Source of the DNA: a virus
Reading direction: 5' to 3' (one strand)
IMG/VR virus record: IMGVR_UViG_3300021093_000306
Location: 1-27,113 of that record
DNA: 27,113 nt
This document shows, piece after piece, positions 1 to 7,382 of the stretch; position 1 is the first letter of the stretch; each line of letters begins with the position of its first letter. The translations under genes were made by a program, and so were the position numbers. Under the pieces are notes generated by a model. That model made no database searches, was not told the DNA's origin, and was given only the letters and a program-made list of their open reading frames with translations.

Positions 1-666
1 TTTTTAGGTGTTCTCAATTTACCTGTAGTTGGTGATGCTTTATTACCAGAAGGAACAGCACAATATGATCAACTGACTGGTCCTAATGCATACTATAATG
101 CTCCTGGTTATAAAGGTCCTAAACCAGGCGGATATGAAAATGGTGGTGGAATGTTTGGACCATCTTGGATGCCATGGAACTGGGGTAAATTAGTAGATAA
201 TCAAAGAAATACTAACCGTGGAATGGGATATGATGCAAGACATAAAAATGTAACTGACCCCGCTCTAAGAAGTATGATGGGTTTATCTTCACAAACCCGT
301 TATGAAACAGGTGGCAGTGCCTTCACAACATTACAATCTTCTAGCAACCAAAGAAGAGACCCAGAAATAGCTTCTATAGAAGATGCTCTAAAAGTTTTGA
401 CTATCAAAATGTCAAGTCTTGAGCAGTATAAACCACCAGTGCCAGCAACTGCCGCAGCGGCACCTATGGGCGTCAGTAACCAATCCGCAAATGGGGATGG
501 CGGAATAATTATCAACAATATTATGGCTGCTTCTGCTGGCGGCGGGGGTGGTGGTGGGGGTGCATCTTCACGCAATGGTTATAGAACTGCTGACACTGCT
601 GCTCCACCAGACGCAAGTGGCACAGCAGCATTATTAAATCGTTCACCATTCGCAGTTTATAGATAA
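1..666 (+). CDS. C-terminal part of a large tail structural protein (possibly tape measure)
   Basis: The frame is open from the left edge of the window to a TAA at 664-666, so the gene starts upstream and the first Met visible at 151 is internal. What remains is about 221 residues, rich in Gly, Pro, Asn and Ala. It has a short possible helix (SIEDALKVLTIKMSSLEQ) and a run of eight glycines encoded around 537-563, and it ends in FAVYR. No catalytic motif is visible. The stop overlaps the start of the hub gene (TAATG), so the two are probably translationally coupled. In contractile-tail phages the gene just before a gpD/gp27-type hub is often the tape measure or a tape-measure-associated protein. 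That placement is the only reason for the suggestion, and the family is not recognised from sequence. Confidence 0.55.
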   Translation, partial: FLGVLNLPVVGDALLPEGTAQYDQLTGPNAYYNAPGYKGPKPGGYENGGGMFGPSWMPWNWGKLVDNQRNTNRGMGYDARHKNVTDPALRSMMGLSSQTRYETGGSAFTTLQSSSNQRRDPEIASIEDALKVLTIKMSSLEQYKPPVPATAAAAPMGVSNQSANGDGGIIINNIMAASAGGGGGGGGASSRNGYRTADTAAPPDASGTAALLNRSPFAVYR

Positions 667-2042
667 TGGCTAATTTAAACGCACAAGTAAAAAAAGTTGA
701 AATAATTGATAAGTCTGGTGTGTCGCATTTATTGACAGGCAACAAACCAGAAGCACAATTACTCAATATAAAAATTGTAGAAAGTATTGAGTATTCTACA
801 ATGATAGCAGAATTGATGGTTATGGATACTGGCGTAAACATGATTTCTTCTATACCCATTGTAGGATTAGAAAAAGTAAAAATGACCCTATCTGTTCCTG
901 AAATGTCAGAAACAGAATATAAATATGAATTTCAAATTTATGCAATTCGAAATAGAATTGTTTCCGATAGAAGTCAAGCATATATTTTGGATTGTGTATC
1001 ACCCGAAGCAATAACTAATGAAGTAGTTAGGATAGGCGCTACTTTAGCAGGACCAGCAAATGAATTGACTAAGAAAATTATAAAAGAAAATCTGTCATCA
1101 AATAAAAGAATATTTGATGAAGCATGTCTTTACAACATAAAAGAAATACCAGCATTAAAAAGACCGTTTGATGTAATTAATTCTTTCTTGCCGCGTTCCA
1201 TATCATCTGCTGCATCATCAACATCTGGAGCAAGAAGTTCTGTTTCTTCTTCATCGAGTGGAAGCAATACAGCAAGGACTGCTGCCGCAACTGCTCGCAC
1301 TGCTGCCGCAGTGGTTTCTGGTTCGGCGGGTTATTTGTTTTTTGAGACGTATAATGGATATGTGTTTAAATCTATTGACAGAATCTTGACAGAAACACCA
1401 TATCGATTAATGTATGCTTACAGTAAAGCAAACGCATCTGAGAATACTCAAGCACCTAATGTGATTTTAAATTACAGTTTTGTAACGCAAGAAAATATTC
1501 TTGAGAAATTAAGACATGGTGTATATTCCTCGATGATGTCATTCTTCAATCCATCTACTTTGCAATATGAAGAATACTTCTTTGATTTAAGCAAAGAATA
1601 TCCACAAATGGTTCATTTAGGAACCGACAATGCTTTACCTGACAATGTTAAAAACTTGTCACAATATCCTTCTAGAGTAATTTTTCAATCATATGATAAT
1701 GAGACATTTCATAACTCTGCATCTCCAGCAAGTTCTGGTACACAGTATCCAGATTTTAAGAAGCAATGGATGGCACAAGCAATTAGTAGGATGCAGATAC
1801 TAAATAATCAGGTATTGAATATCCAAGTCCCATTGAATTTTGAGTTGAGGGCGGGCGATAAATTAAATATTAAATTACCTAATCTTTCTGTAGAATCAAA
1901 AAGAAAGGAAGATATGTTTGATGAAACAAACAGCGGGTTATATTTAATTAAAACTATTTCATATGAAATCATAAGAGATAATACAAGAGGACTGGTAGCA
2001 GTCAACAACATTACTTTAATCCGCGATAATTTAGGAAGTTAA
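666..2042 (+). CDS. Putative baseplate hub protein (gp27/gpD-like)
   Basis: This 458-aa protein probably forms the hub that joins the tail tube to the central spike. The N-terminal third (about residues 1-130) is a beta-rich domain with a GLEKVKMTLSVPE strand pattern. The C-terminal part has the layout of late-control-D/gp27-type hubs: FELRAGDKLNIKLPNLS near residue 395, then GLYLIKTISYEIIRDNT, i.e. a strand pair around 'has-a-defined-basis ... lets-results-be-recovered' typical of that fold. Residues of about 178-222 are a Ser/Ala/Thr/Arg-rich low-complexity insert that looks like a flexible linker. T4 gp27 is 391 aa, so the size fits with the insert. The start overlaps the upstream stop by one base, and the gp5-like gene two genes downstream would be its spike partner. 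The assignment rests on fold-like patterns and context, not on strong identity. Confidence 0.6.
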   Translation: MANLNAQVKKVEIIDKSGVSHLLTGNKPEAQLLNIKIVESIEYSTMIAELMVMDTGVNMISSIPIVGLEKVKMTLSVPEMSETEYKYEFQIYAIRNRIVSDRSQAYILDCVSPEAITNEVVRIGATLAGPANELTKKIIKENLSSNKRIFDEACLYNIKEIPALKRPFDVINSFLPRSISSAASSTSGARSSVSSSSSGSNTARTAAATARTAAAVVSGSAGYLFFETYNGYVFKSIDRILTETPYRLMYAYSKANASENTQAPNVILNYSFVTQENILEKLRHGVYSSMMSFFNPSTLQYEEYFFDLSKEYPQMVHLGTDNALPDNVKNLSQYPSRVIFQSYDNETFHNSASPASSGTQYPDFKKQWMAQAISRMQILNNQVLNIQVPLNFELRAGDKLNIKLPNLSVESKRKEDMFDETNSGLYLIKTISYEIIRDNTRGLVAVNNITLIRDNLGS

Positions 2043-2044
2043 TC

Positions 2045-2257
2045 ATGGACAACATTCGCAAACATATTGAACGCGATAAGGAAATACTAGATGACCCTTT
2101 AGTGTCATCACAGTTTCGTAGACACGTAGAAGAAGAATTAGAGTCTTTGCAGAGATATCACGAAAGACATCCAGAGGATGAACATGACCCAACTCCATTG
2201 GAATTATATTGTGATGATCATCCAGGAGCAATAGAATGCAGAGTTTACGATAACTGA
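2045..2257 (+). CDS. cp12: CP12-like Calvin-cycle regulatory protein
   Basis: This is a 70-aa protein. Its C-terminus LELYCDDHPGAIECRVYDN matches the C-terminal signature of CP12, in which two cysteines eight residues apart (here C56 and C65) form the redox-controlled loop that binds GAPDH. Residues 28-35 (VEEELESL) resemble the conserved helix motif around VEEL in CP12. In cyanobacteria CP12 ties GAPDH and phosphoribulokinase into an inactive complex and shuts off the Calvin cycle. Cyanophages are known to carry it to push carbon toward the pentose phosphate pathway and nucleotide synthesis. The N-terminal Cys pair of many host CP12s is absent. The gene sits two bases after the hub gene and one base before the gp5-like gene, so it is probably co-transcribed with late virion genes. 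The protein is acidic and likely largely disordered. Confidence 0.78.
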   Translation: MDNIRKHIERDKEILDDPLVSSQFRRHVEEELESLQRYHERHPEDEHDPTPLELYCDDHPGAIECRVYDN

Positions 2258-2258
2258 T

Positions 2259-5117
2259 ATGATACCCGAGCTAAACACCCCAGTAGGATTTTTAGGTAGA
2301 GATGGTTTCTACTGGTGGATGGGTCAAATTGAAAAACGCGATAACGTAAAAAAAGCTTATCGTTATAAGGTCAGGATTGTTGGGCAACATGTTATGAGTT
2401 GCTCATCGGTAAGTCCTGATGATTTACCATGGGCAAATGTAGTGTATCCTGTTACTGCTCCAAGTAGAGAAGGGAATAGTAATTCAACACCAGTTAAATT
2501 AGATAAAGGTGACTGGGTTCTTGGTTTTTTCCTTGATGGGCAGACAGGTCAACAACCAATGATTTTAGGTGCGCTACACAAAATTGTTGGTAGTACACCC
2601 AACCCATCTTTTTCCCCAAATTCTTATGGTAACAGTTGTTTAGCTTTCAAGAGATCTTTTGCCCCAACAAATACATATGTATCGGTGCCAAAGAGCGAGC
2701 AAGACCCTGCTACGCCTCCAAGCAATCCAGGCGGCGGTGGTGGTGGTGGTGGTTCCACACCCCCAGTAATTAGTGGTTCTAAAGAGGAAAATACCAAAAC
2801 TAATCAATCAGGAAGACACCACTGTGTTATTTTACCTGATGCTGGTTGTAAAGACCCAAAGAAAAAGCAAAGTGATTTTGAAAGAGTTTTATCAGAATTT
2901 TTCGCATCAGTTCAAAATAATGGTGGGCAAATAGGAACACAGATTCTTAGCGATGTTACTGGAACACTAGTAGATTATTCCAATGCAGCAAATGGATACA
3001 TCACTAGAATATTTGGATTAGCTAGAGCATATATTGGTGCAGCAAAAGCAGAACTATTCAAGCAAATCAAAACTGGAGTTTCTTCTTTACTCAAAATATG
3101 TTTGGGTATTCCAACGCCAACACCTCCAGACGCCACTGGTGCAAAAGCTCCAAAAACCAGTAGCAAAACTGGAATTCTTGGTAAACTAACAACTTTTTTG
3201 AATGATTTGTTGGGTAAAATTAATTGCCAGATAGTAGATTTAGAAACTGCAATTTTAAACTTTTTAACAAATTTAATTTTTGGTTTGATTGAAGATATTG
3301 TGAACGGTGCAACTTGTATTGCTGAATCTGTAGTTTCACAAATTTTATCAGAACTAGAGTCATTTCTTTCAGAAACAGTTGCTACAATTCTTGGCATATT
3401 GCAGGATATTTTGTCGATTGTAGCTTCTCCACTGAATATTCTGGGAGCAGCATTACAATATATCTTTCAGTTATTTGGCATCTCGTGTAGTGGACCGTCA
3501 AATGAGTGTTTAAGTGAGGAGGAACGAACATATTGCACAAAACAAAAAACAAAACCAGGAGCATCAGATTTTGCAGCTTTAGATCGTTTGATTGCCGACG
3601 TATCTAAGAATGGTGTACTACCTCTTCAAACATCATGTGAGTCTGCATTGGCGAATCCATGCCCAGTAGCAACAGAAGCTTATGTGACTGGCGGTGCCCC
3701 AGTAACTACACCACCAGATGATTCTTTAACTGTTCTTCCTCAAGTTGTAATTAGTGCTAGTCCACCTTCAGTTCCATATAACGGAAGCACCACGATTACG
3801 TGGACAAGCACAAATGCAGATTCCGTTGTTTCTTCTAACTTTGGTGCTACGACAACAAGTGGGAGCCTATTGGTAAATGATTTAACGTCTGATACCACTT
3901 ATCAAATAGTTGTGCAGGGTTCTGATGGTGCTGGAGGAACTTGGAATACTAGTGCTAATACTGTAGTATTTGTGGGAATACTAGCATCTCCAGCACCTCC
4001 TGACCCACCACCATTACCTATTCCTGGACCACCACCTGTTTCAATATCTTCATCTATTGTTGGAACTATTGTGGTTGCTGGTAGTTCTTCAATTACATCA
4101 TTGATTGGCACAATAGACACAATAACTGTAGACTCCATTGCTTATGTAAGCATTTCATCTACTTCTAGTAATTCTTTTGTTCCTACTCTTGCGACTAGCA
4201 TTGCCATTGGCACTACTCCCATACCTCCTTCTGCAGTCCAGGTACAATATTCATTGACGACTAATAAGACTTTAGTTACAACATCAGATACGGTAACATT
4301 TACATTTAGCGTTGTCAATGGTTCTGTTCCTAATGGTACTGTATATGATTATTTTATTTTTGGTTCGGTTGAATTGAATGATTTTGTTGCTAAAACCATA
4401 AAAGGAACTATGACCATGACAAATGGTACTGCCATAGTTAACATACAAACTGCATCTTCTTTTAGTTTTTATGGCGAAAAGCCAATGTCTTTTATTGTAT
4501 TGCAATCTGGAAATTCATTAGCTTCGGTTGGATTTACATTATCAAATCCATCCCCAATAATTCCTACTTCTCCTATTACTCCAGCAATAATAAAACCAGA
4601 CTTGTGTAAGGTAGAAGTTGATAGTAAAGGAAAAATTATGAGTGTTGGTATTTGTGCAGTTGGTACACCATATGCAAGAAAACCAATTATTACAATAACA
4701 GGAGAGGGGCAGGGAGCATCTGTTGTGCCTGTTTTAGATGAGAAAGGATATCTAGTAAAAGCAAAGGTATTGAGACCTGGCATTGGATATGTTCCTACTA
4801 GATATAATCCGAATTGCATTATCGATGGGTTTATTATTATAAGACCTGGAGTTGGTTACACGCAACCACCAACAATCTATGTCGATGGCGATGATACAAT
4901 TGCTAAAGCAGTTGTCAATTCTAGCGGTTACATGATTGATGTCGAAGTAATAAATAAAACTAAGACATTTGACACATTTCCAACTATTGAAATAATTGGT
5001 GATGGGATGGGAGCAAAAGCAATACCAAGCTTGGGTTGTCTTGACGAAGATTCATATAAATCATATGTCTCTGAGGTTGCTCCTTCTGGTACAGATAACG
5101 TCATTGACTGCCCGTAA
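2259..5117 (+). CDS. gp5-like baseplate hub/spike protein with N-terminal OB-fold, lacking a lysozyme domain
   Basis: The 952-aa product begins with a gp5-type OB domain (about residues 10-115). Supporting features are YRYKVRIVGQH, DLPWANVVYPVTAP, KGDWVLGFFLDG and QQPMILGALHKI, the usual pattern of a hub OB-fold that sits under the tail tube. A Gly8 linker follows near residue 160. Residues of about 305-405 form a long amphipathic and hydrophobic helical stretch (NFLTNLIFGLIEDIV, ATILGILQDILSIV). Residues 495-573 look like an Ig-like domain (GSTTITWTSTNADSV). The region around 580-600 is Pro-rich. Residues 782-945 hold repeated GxGY...PPxIxIxGxGxGA modules. No T4-lysozyme-like catalytic Glu/Asp/Thr region is visible between the OB domain and the C-terminus, unlike T4 gp5. 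It lies next to a beta-rich protein that may supply the spike tip. Confidence 0.7.
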   Translation: MIPELNTPVGFLGRDGFYWWMGQIEKRDNVKKAYRYKVRIVGQHVMSCSSVSPDDLPWANVVYPVTAPSREGNSNSTPVKLDKGDWVLGFFLDGQTGQQPMILGALHKIVGSTPNPSFSPNSYGNSCLAFKRSFAPTNTYVSVPKSEQDPATPPSNPGGGGGGGGSTPPVISGSKEENTKTNQSGRHHCVILPDAGCKDPKKKQSDFERVLSEFFASVQNNGGQIGTQILSDVTGTLVDYSNAANGYITRIFGLARAYIGAAKAELFKQIKTGVSSLLKICLGIPTPTPPDATGAKAPKTSSKTGILGKLTTFLNDLLGKINCQIVDLETAILNFLTNLIFGLIEDIVNGATCIAESVVSQILSELESFLSETVATILGILQDILSIVASPLNILGAALQYIFQLFGISCSGPSNECLSEEERTYCTKQKTKPGASDFAALDRLIADVSKNGVLPLQTSCESALANPCPVATEAYVTGGAPVTTPPDDSLTVLPQVVISASPPSVPYNGSTTITWTSTNADSVVSSNFGATTTSGSLLVNDLTSDTTYQIVVQGSDGAGGTWNTSANTVVFVGILASPAPPDPPPLPIPGPPPVSISSSIVGTIVVAGSSSITSLIGTIDTITVDSIAYVSISSTSSNSFVPTLATSIAIGTTPIPPSAVQVQYSLTTNKTLVTTSDTVTFTFSVVNGSVPNGTVYDYFIFGSVELNDFVAKTIKGTMTMTNGTAIVNIQTASSFSFYGEKPMSFIVLQSGNSLASVGFTLSNPSPIIPTSPITPAIIKPDLCKVEVDSKGKIMSVGICAVGTPYARKPIITITGEGQGASVVPVLDEKGYLVKAKVLRPGIGYVPTRYNPNCIIDGFIIIRPGVGYTQPPTIYVDGDDTIAKAVVNSSGYMIDVEVINKTKTFDTFPTIEIIGDGMGAKAIPSLGCLDEDSYKSYVSEVAPSGTDNVIDCP

Positions 5118-5123
5118 AAAATT

Positions 5124-6638
5124 ATGGCAACGAGTTGGTTAGAGTTACAATCAGATTTAAAACGAGGCGCAGCTAGACTTGCCGTTCCTAAATCAAATTT
5201 AGGATGTGGTTTAACATACACTACAGGTACGCCTGGTAGTATATTAAATTTACCAGACCCGTCTGTATCTGCTGCTAGTGTTACAGACGCACTGAATTCA
5301 GTACAAGATGCAATAGATCAATTTGGGTCTGATGTCATGTCAGTCCTCCAATCTATTGGTGCATTTGTACCCGATGGATTATTTACTGCAGACTCTGCTG
5401 TAACTTCAACAACAGTTGATAGAGATGCGCCAGATGCTGTTGATCAACATAGTACTGAAACGATGGCTGGTGGTAATATCGCAGTTACTACTGGACATGA
5501 TACGCAAACAGGCGATTCTTTCTATCAAATACGAACATCATCTGGCTCTGGTATAACATTTGATACTCAAGGTGGGTGTTTTATCACAACAGCAAAAAAT
5601 CCAGATGAAGATCCAGATACTGGAAAGTTTGTAGTTACTGCTAATGGCATGGCATCATTTAAGTGTCGTGAAGGAGTACTCTGGGAAATTAATAACGATA
5701 ATAATATTAGAAAAACTTCGTTTGGTCTAAACCTTTTAAATGGTGCATTAGAAATAGCAGTTAATGTTGGTGATATTACAATTAGGGGAAATGATAATAT
5801 TATTATTGAAGCAGGAAAATCATTAGAACTAAAGGGGTCTGATGTTAAAATACATGCTGGCACAGGAACTGGCACACCAGCTAAGGACGGGAAACCAGTT
5901 ACTGATGAACAATCAGGTGTTGTTGAAATTAAAGCAGGTGTTTTTAAAAATTCTTCTATAACACAACAAAATATAGAAGGAGCTAGTTTTCATAAAGTAA
6001 CGGGTGAAAAAACTTTTGTCATGGAAGATTCACAGGCAGCATTTACAATTGAATCTAAAGGTAGTTTAGAACTCAAGTGTAAAGGAGATATGATCGAAAC
6101 TATTGGTGGCAAAAAACTCACCAAAGTAATGACATATTCACCTGCAGATTTAATTTTAGATGGCGGCATTCCTCCATTATCAATAATAACAGATCAATCT
6201 GCTGGATATTATATCACAAATGCTCAACCAATGGTTCCAGCTGATTCTGCAGAAGCCGACCTCCCAGGAACATTATTACAAATAGTTGGTAGTGGGCCAG
6301 GTGGTGCGGGTATTAAAGTTGATGCTGGTATCAAAGGAAATATTATTTTTACTACTCAAACAGGTAATATTGCTTTTGCATCTGAAACTTCATTATACGC
6401 TGATATGACACAACCTAGTGTATCGCCACTTGATCCTAAGTTGATGAAAGGATTAAAACCAGGAATGTATATTGGTGCTGCAACAAAAGCTGTTCAAGTA
6501 TATAGCGATACTGAAGTTGCAATGGGATTAACCGTTGGTCTTGGTCCACCGAAGGCTCCATTCACGGATAATTCTGTTTCTGTAAGTCAGAAAGGAACTT
6601 ATATTACTGATAGAACAAGAGGAATCTATCTGAACTGA
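5124..6638 (+). CDS. Beta-rich baseplate/spike-like structural protein
   Basis: The 504-aa product starts six bases after the gp5-like gene. The N-terminal ~90 residues are mixed, with a helix SVTDALNSVQDAIDQFGSDV. From about residue 110 onward the chain is short beta strands and turns (GDITIRGNDNIIIEAGKSLE, VEIKAGVFKNSSI, SFHKVTGEKTFVMEDSQ), the pattern of beta-helical spikes such as the gp5 C-terminus and VgrG tips. It ends in TDRTRGIYLN. Because the upstream OB-fold protein does not end in such a helix, this protein could be the separate membrane-puncturing spike, or a hub-associated protein. No enzymatic motif is seen. The family is not firmly recognised; the beta-helix reading is inferred from strand periodicity. 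Confidence 0.5.
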   Translation: MATSWLELQSDLKRGAARLAVPKSNLGCGLTYTTGTPGSILNLPDPSVSAASVTDALNSVQDAIDQFGSDVMSVLQSIGAFVPDGLFTADSAVTSTTVDRDAPDAVDQHSTETMAGGNIAVTTGHDTQTGDSFYQIRTSSGSGITFDTQGGCFITTAKNPDEDPDTGKFVVTANGMASFKCREGVLWEINNDNNIRKTSFGLNLLNGALEIAVNVGDITIRGNDNIIIEAGKSLELKGSDVKIHAGTGTGTPAKDGKPVTDEQSGVVEIKAGVFKNSSITQQNIEGASFHKVTGEKTFVMEDSQAAFTIESKGSLELKCKGDMIETIGGKKLTKVMTYSPADLILDGGIPPLSIITDQSAGYYITNAQPMVPADSAEADLPGTLLQIVGSGPGGAGIKVDAGIKGNIIFTTQTGNIAFASETSLYADMTQPSVSPLDPKLMKGLKPGMYIGAATKAVQVYSDTEVAMGLTVGLGPPKAPFTDNSVSVSQKGTYITDRTRGIYLN

Positions 6639-6640
6639 GA

Positions 6641-6669
6641 TTGACAAACACGCTAAATATTGCTATACT
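6641..6669 (+). promoter_or_regulatory. Host-type sigma-70 promoter with extended, palindromic -10
   Basis: TTGACA (6641-6646), a 17-base spacer and TATACT (6664-6669), with TGC directly before the -10. The -10 lies inside a perfect inverted repeat, TTGCTA-TAC-TAGCAA (6660-6674). Transcription would start near 6676 and reach the 62-aa gene at 6694 and then tRNA-Met/Ile2. It begins two bases after the stop of the preceding late structural gene. Confidence 0.85.
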
Positions 6670-6693
6670 AGCAATGTGGCGCTTTGAGAACCG

Positions 6694-6882
6694 ATGAATC
6701 TCCAAAATCCTTCAGAACAAGCTCTTAACAAAATCATTGTAGACCTCTATAATAAAAAGGTAATCATCAGAGGCGAAAATGAAACGACACTCACCTTTAG
6801 ATGTGCTACAATCAACGAGTTGGTTGCTCTCAAAGAAAAATGTAGTAAACTCTTAAAGACAGAGAACTTCATTTATCGCTAA
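6694..6882 (+). CDS. Hypothetical protein, 62 aa
   Basis: The family is not recognised. It is a small mixed protein with a predicted beta-hairpin (KKVIIRGENETTLTFRC) followed by a helix (TINELVALKEKCSKLLK). The start at 6694 fits a promoter-proximal first gene: TSS near 6676, then GAGAACC a few bases upstream of the ATG as a weak Shine-Dalgarno. Its stop codon ends at 6882, one base before the tRNA at 6884, so mRNA and tRNA must be separated by 5' processing. Codon use is compatible with a phage gene. It is probably an early gene, since it follows a sigma-70 promoter. Confidence 0.65.
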   Translation: MNLQNPSEQALNKIIVDLYNKKVIIRGENETTLTFRCATINELVALKEKCSKLLKTENFIYR

Positions 6883-6883
6883 T

Positions 6884-6956
6884 GCTGGTTTAGCAATCTG
6901 GTGAATGCAACGAACTCATAATTCGTGTGAGGTGGGTTCGATTCCCACAACCAGCA
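6884..6956 (+). tRNA. tRNA with CAU anticodon (elongator Met or Ile2)
   Basis: A full cloverleaf is visible. The acceptor GCTGGTT (6884-6890) pairs with AACCAGC (6949-6955), and the discriminator is A. The anticodon stem is ACGAA/TTCGT with loop CTCATAA (6915-6921), giving CAT at 6917-6919. The T stem GTGGG/CCCAC encloses TTCGATT. CCA is not encoded. The paired first base (G1-C72) argues against an initiator tRNA. Elongator Met and lysidine-modified Ile2 cannot be told apart here; T4 carries a CAU tRNA of the Ile2 type. Confidence 0.93.
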
Positions 6957-6957
6957 T

Positions 6958-6986
6958 TTGACAATCCCAGCAACGTCTGCTATGAT
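6958..6986 (+). promoter_or_regulatory. Sigma-70 promoter between two tRNA genes
   Basis: TTGACA (6958-6963), a 17-base spacer and TATGAT (6981-6986), with TGC just before the -10 (extended -10). It begins two bases after the CAU tRNA, and its start site (about 6993) lies roughly 8 bases before tRNA-Leu, so it appears dedicated to tRNA-Leu and the genes behind it. Confidence 0.82.
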
Positions 6987-7000
6987 TGTTTCATACAAAT

Positions 7001-7083
7001 GGGAGCATGGTGGAATCGGTAGACACACCAGACTTAAAATCTGTTGGGCAGTGCCCGTGGGAGTTCAAGTCTCCCTGCTCCTA
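7001..7083 (+). tRNA. tRNA-Leu (UAA)
   Basis: A class II tRNA. The acceptor GGGAGCA (7001-7007) pairs with TGCTCCT (7076-7082) with a terminal G-U, and the discriminator is A (7083). The anticodon loop CTTAAAA (7033-7039) carries TAA. The long variable arm contains GGGCA-GT-GCCC. The T stem GGGAG/CTCCC encloses TTCAAGT. CCA is not encoded. The first anticodon-stem pair (C7028/T7044) is mismatched. The UAA anticodon reads TTA/TTG, frequent codons in this AT-rich genome. Confidence 0.95.
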
Positions 7084-7085
7084 TT

Positions 7086-7110
7086 TCTCACTAAATAAAT
7101 TGTAGTGGGA
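7086..7110 (+). promoter_or_regulatory. Hairpin covering the Shine-Dalgarno of the 88-aa gene, overlapping a late-promoter-like sequence
   Basis: TCTCACTA (7086-7093) pairs with TAGTGGGA (7103-7110) over eight positions (one G-U), with a 9-base loop. The 3' arm contains the GGGA Shine-Dalgarno for the ATG at 7116. The 5' arm and loop contain ACTAAATA (7090-7097), which matches the T4 late core TATAAATA at 6 of 8 positions. A transcript starting from that element (about 7103) would lack the 5' arm and leave the ribosome site free. In T4, genes e, soc and 49 are known to be controlled this way. The hairpin is seen in the sequence; the regulation is inferred. Confidence 0.45.
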
Positions 7111-7115
7111 ATGTT

Positions 7116-7382
7116 ATGAAATACACACTATCACAAGCATATGTCTTTTATATGGGACAGGTTGTGCGTATGTATTTCATACAAAATCTTCCATATACGT
7201 TTGATGAATTACCTCATATAATTCAAGATCATCCATCAGTTCAAACTGAAGCATTATCTCATCAAGATTATGATGATGAGGACATGTGGAGAGTATCAAA
7301 TTATTTAATTATGGAAGAAATGCATCCTTTGATGTTTGACTTAGAAGTAGAAAACCCCGAATTGTTACCTAAAGATGATTGA
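7116..7382 (+). CDS. Hypothetical protein, 88 aa
   Basis: The family is not recognised. It is an acidic soluble protein with predicted helices (LSQAYVFYMGQVVRMYFI, DMWRVSNYLIMEEMHPLMF). It ends in ENPELLPKDD. No signal peptide or membrane segment is evident. GTGGGA, six bases ahead of the ATG, is a fair Shine-Dalgarno but falls in a hairpin. The last eight bases overlap the start of cpeT, so translation of the two is likely coupled and the hairpin could control both. Position between tRNA-Leu and cpeT suggests it belongs to the same auxiliary cassette. Confidence 0.7.
   Translation: MKYTLSQAYVFYMGQVVRMYFIQNLPYTFDELPHIIQDHPSVQTEALSHQDYDDEDMWRVSNYLIMEEMHPLMFDLEVENPELLPKDD

Noticed and set aside
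918-925. TATAAATA within the hub gene
   Set aside because: It encodes Tyr-Lys-Tyr in the middle of a coding region, with no start codon in a sensible position downstream; likely chance in AT-rich DNA.
2975-3397. 140-aa frame on the minus strand inside the gp5-like gene
   Set aside because: It lies fully opposite a well-supported gene, has no ribosome site or promoter, and reads as a shadow of the hydrophobic helices. All other long minus-strand frames (e.g. 25810-26247, 26538-26993) were rejected for the same reason.
2259-5117. Expected T4-type lysozyme domain in the gp5-like protein
   Set aside because: No lysozyme catalytic pattern was found between the OB domain and the C-terminus, so the protein was not called a lysozyme.
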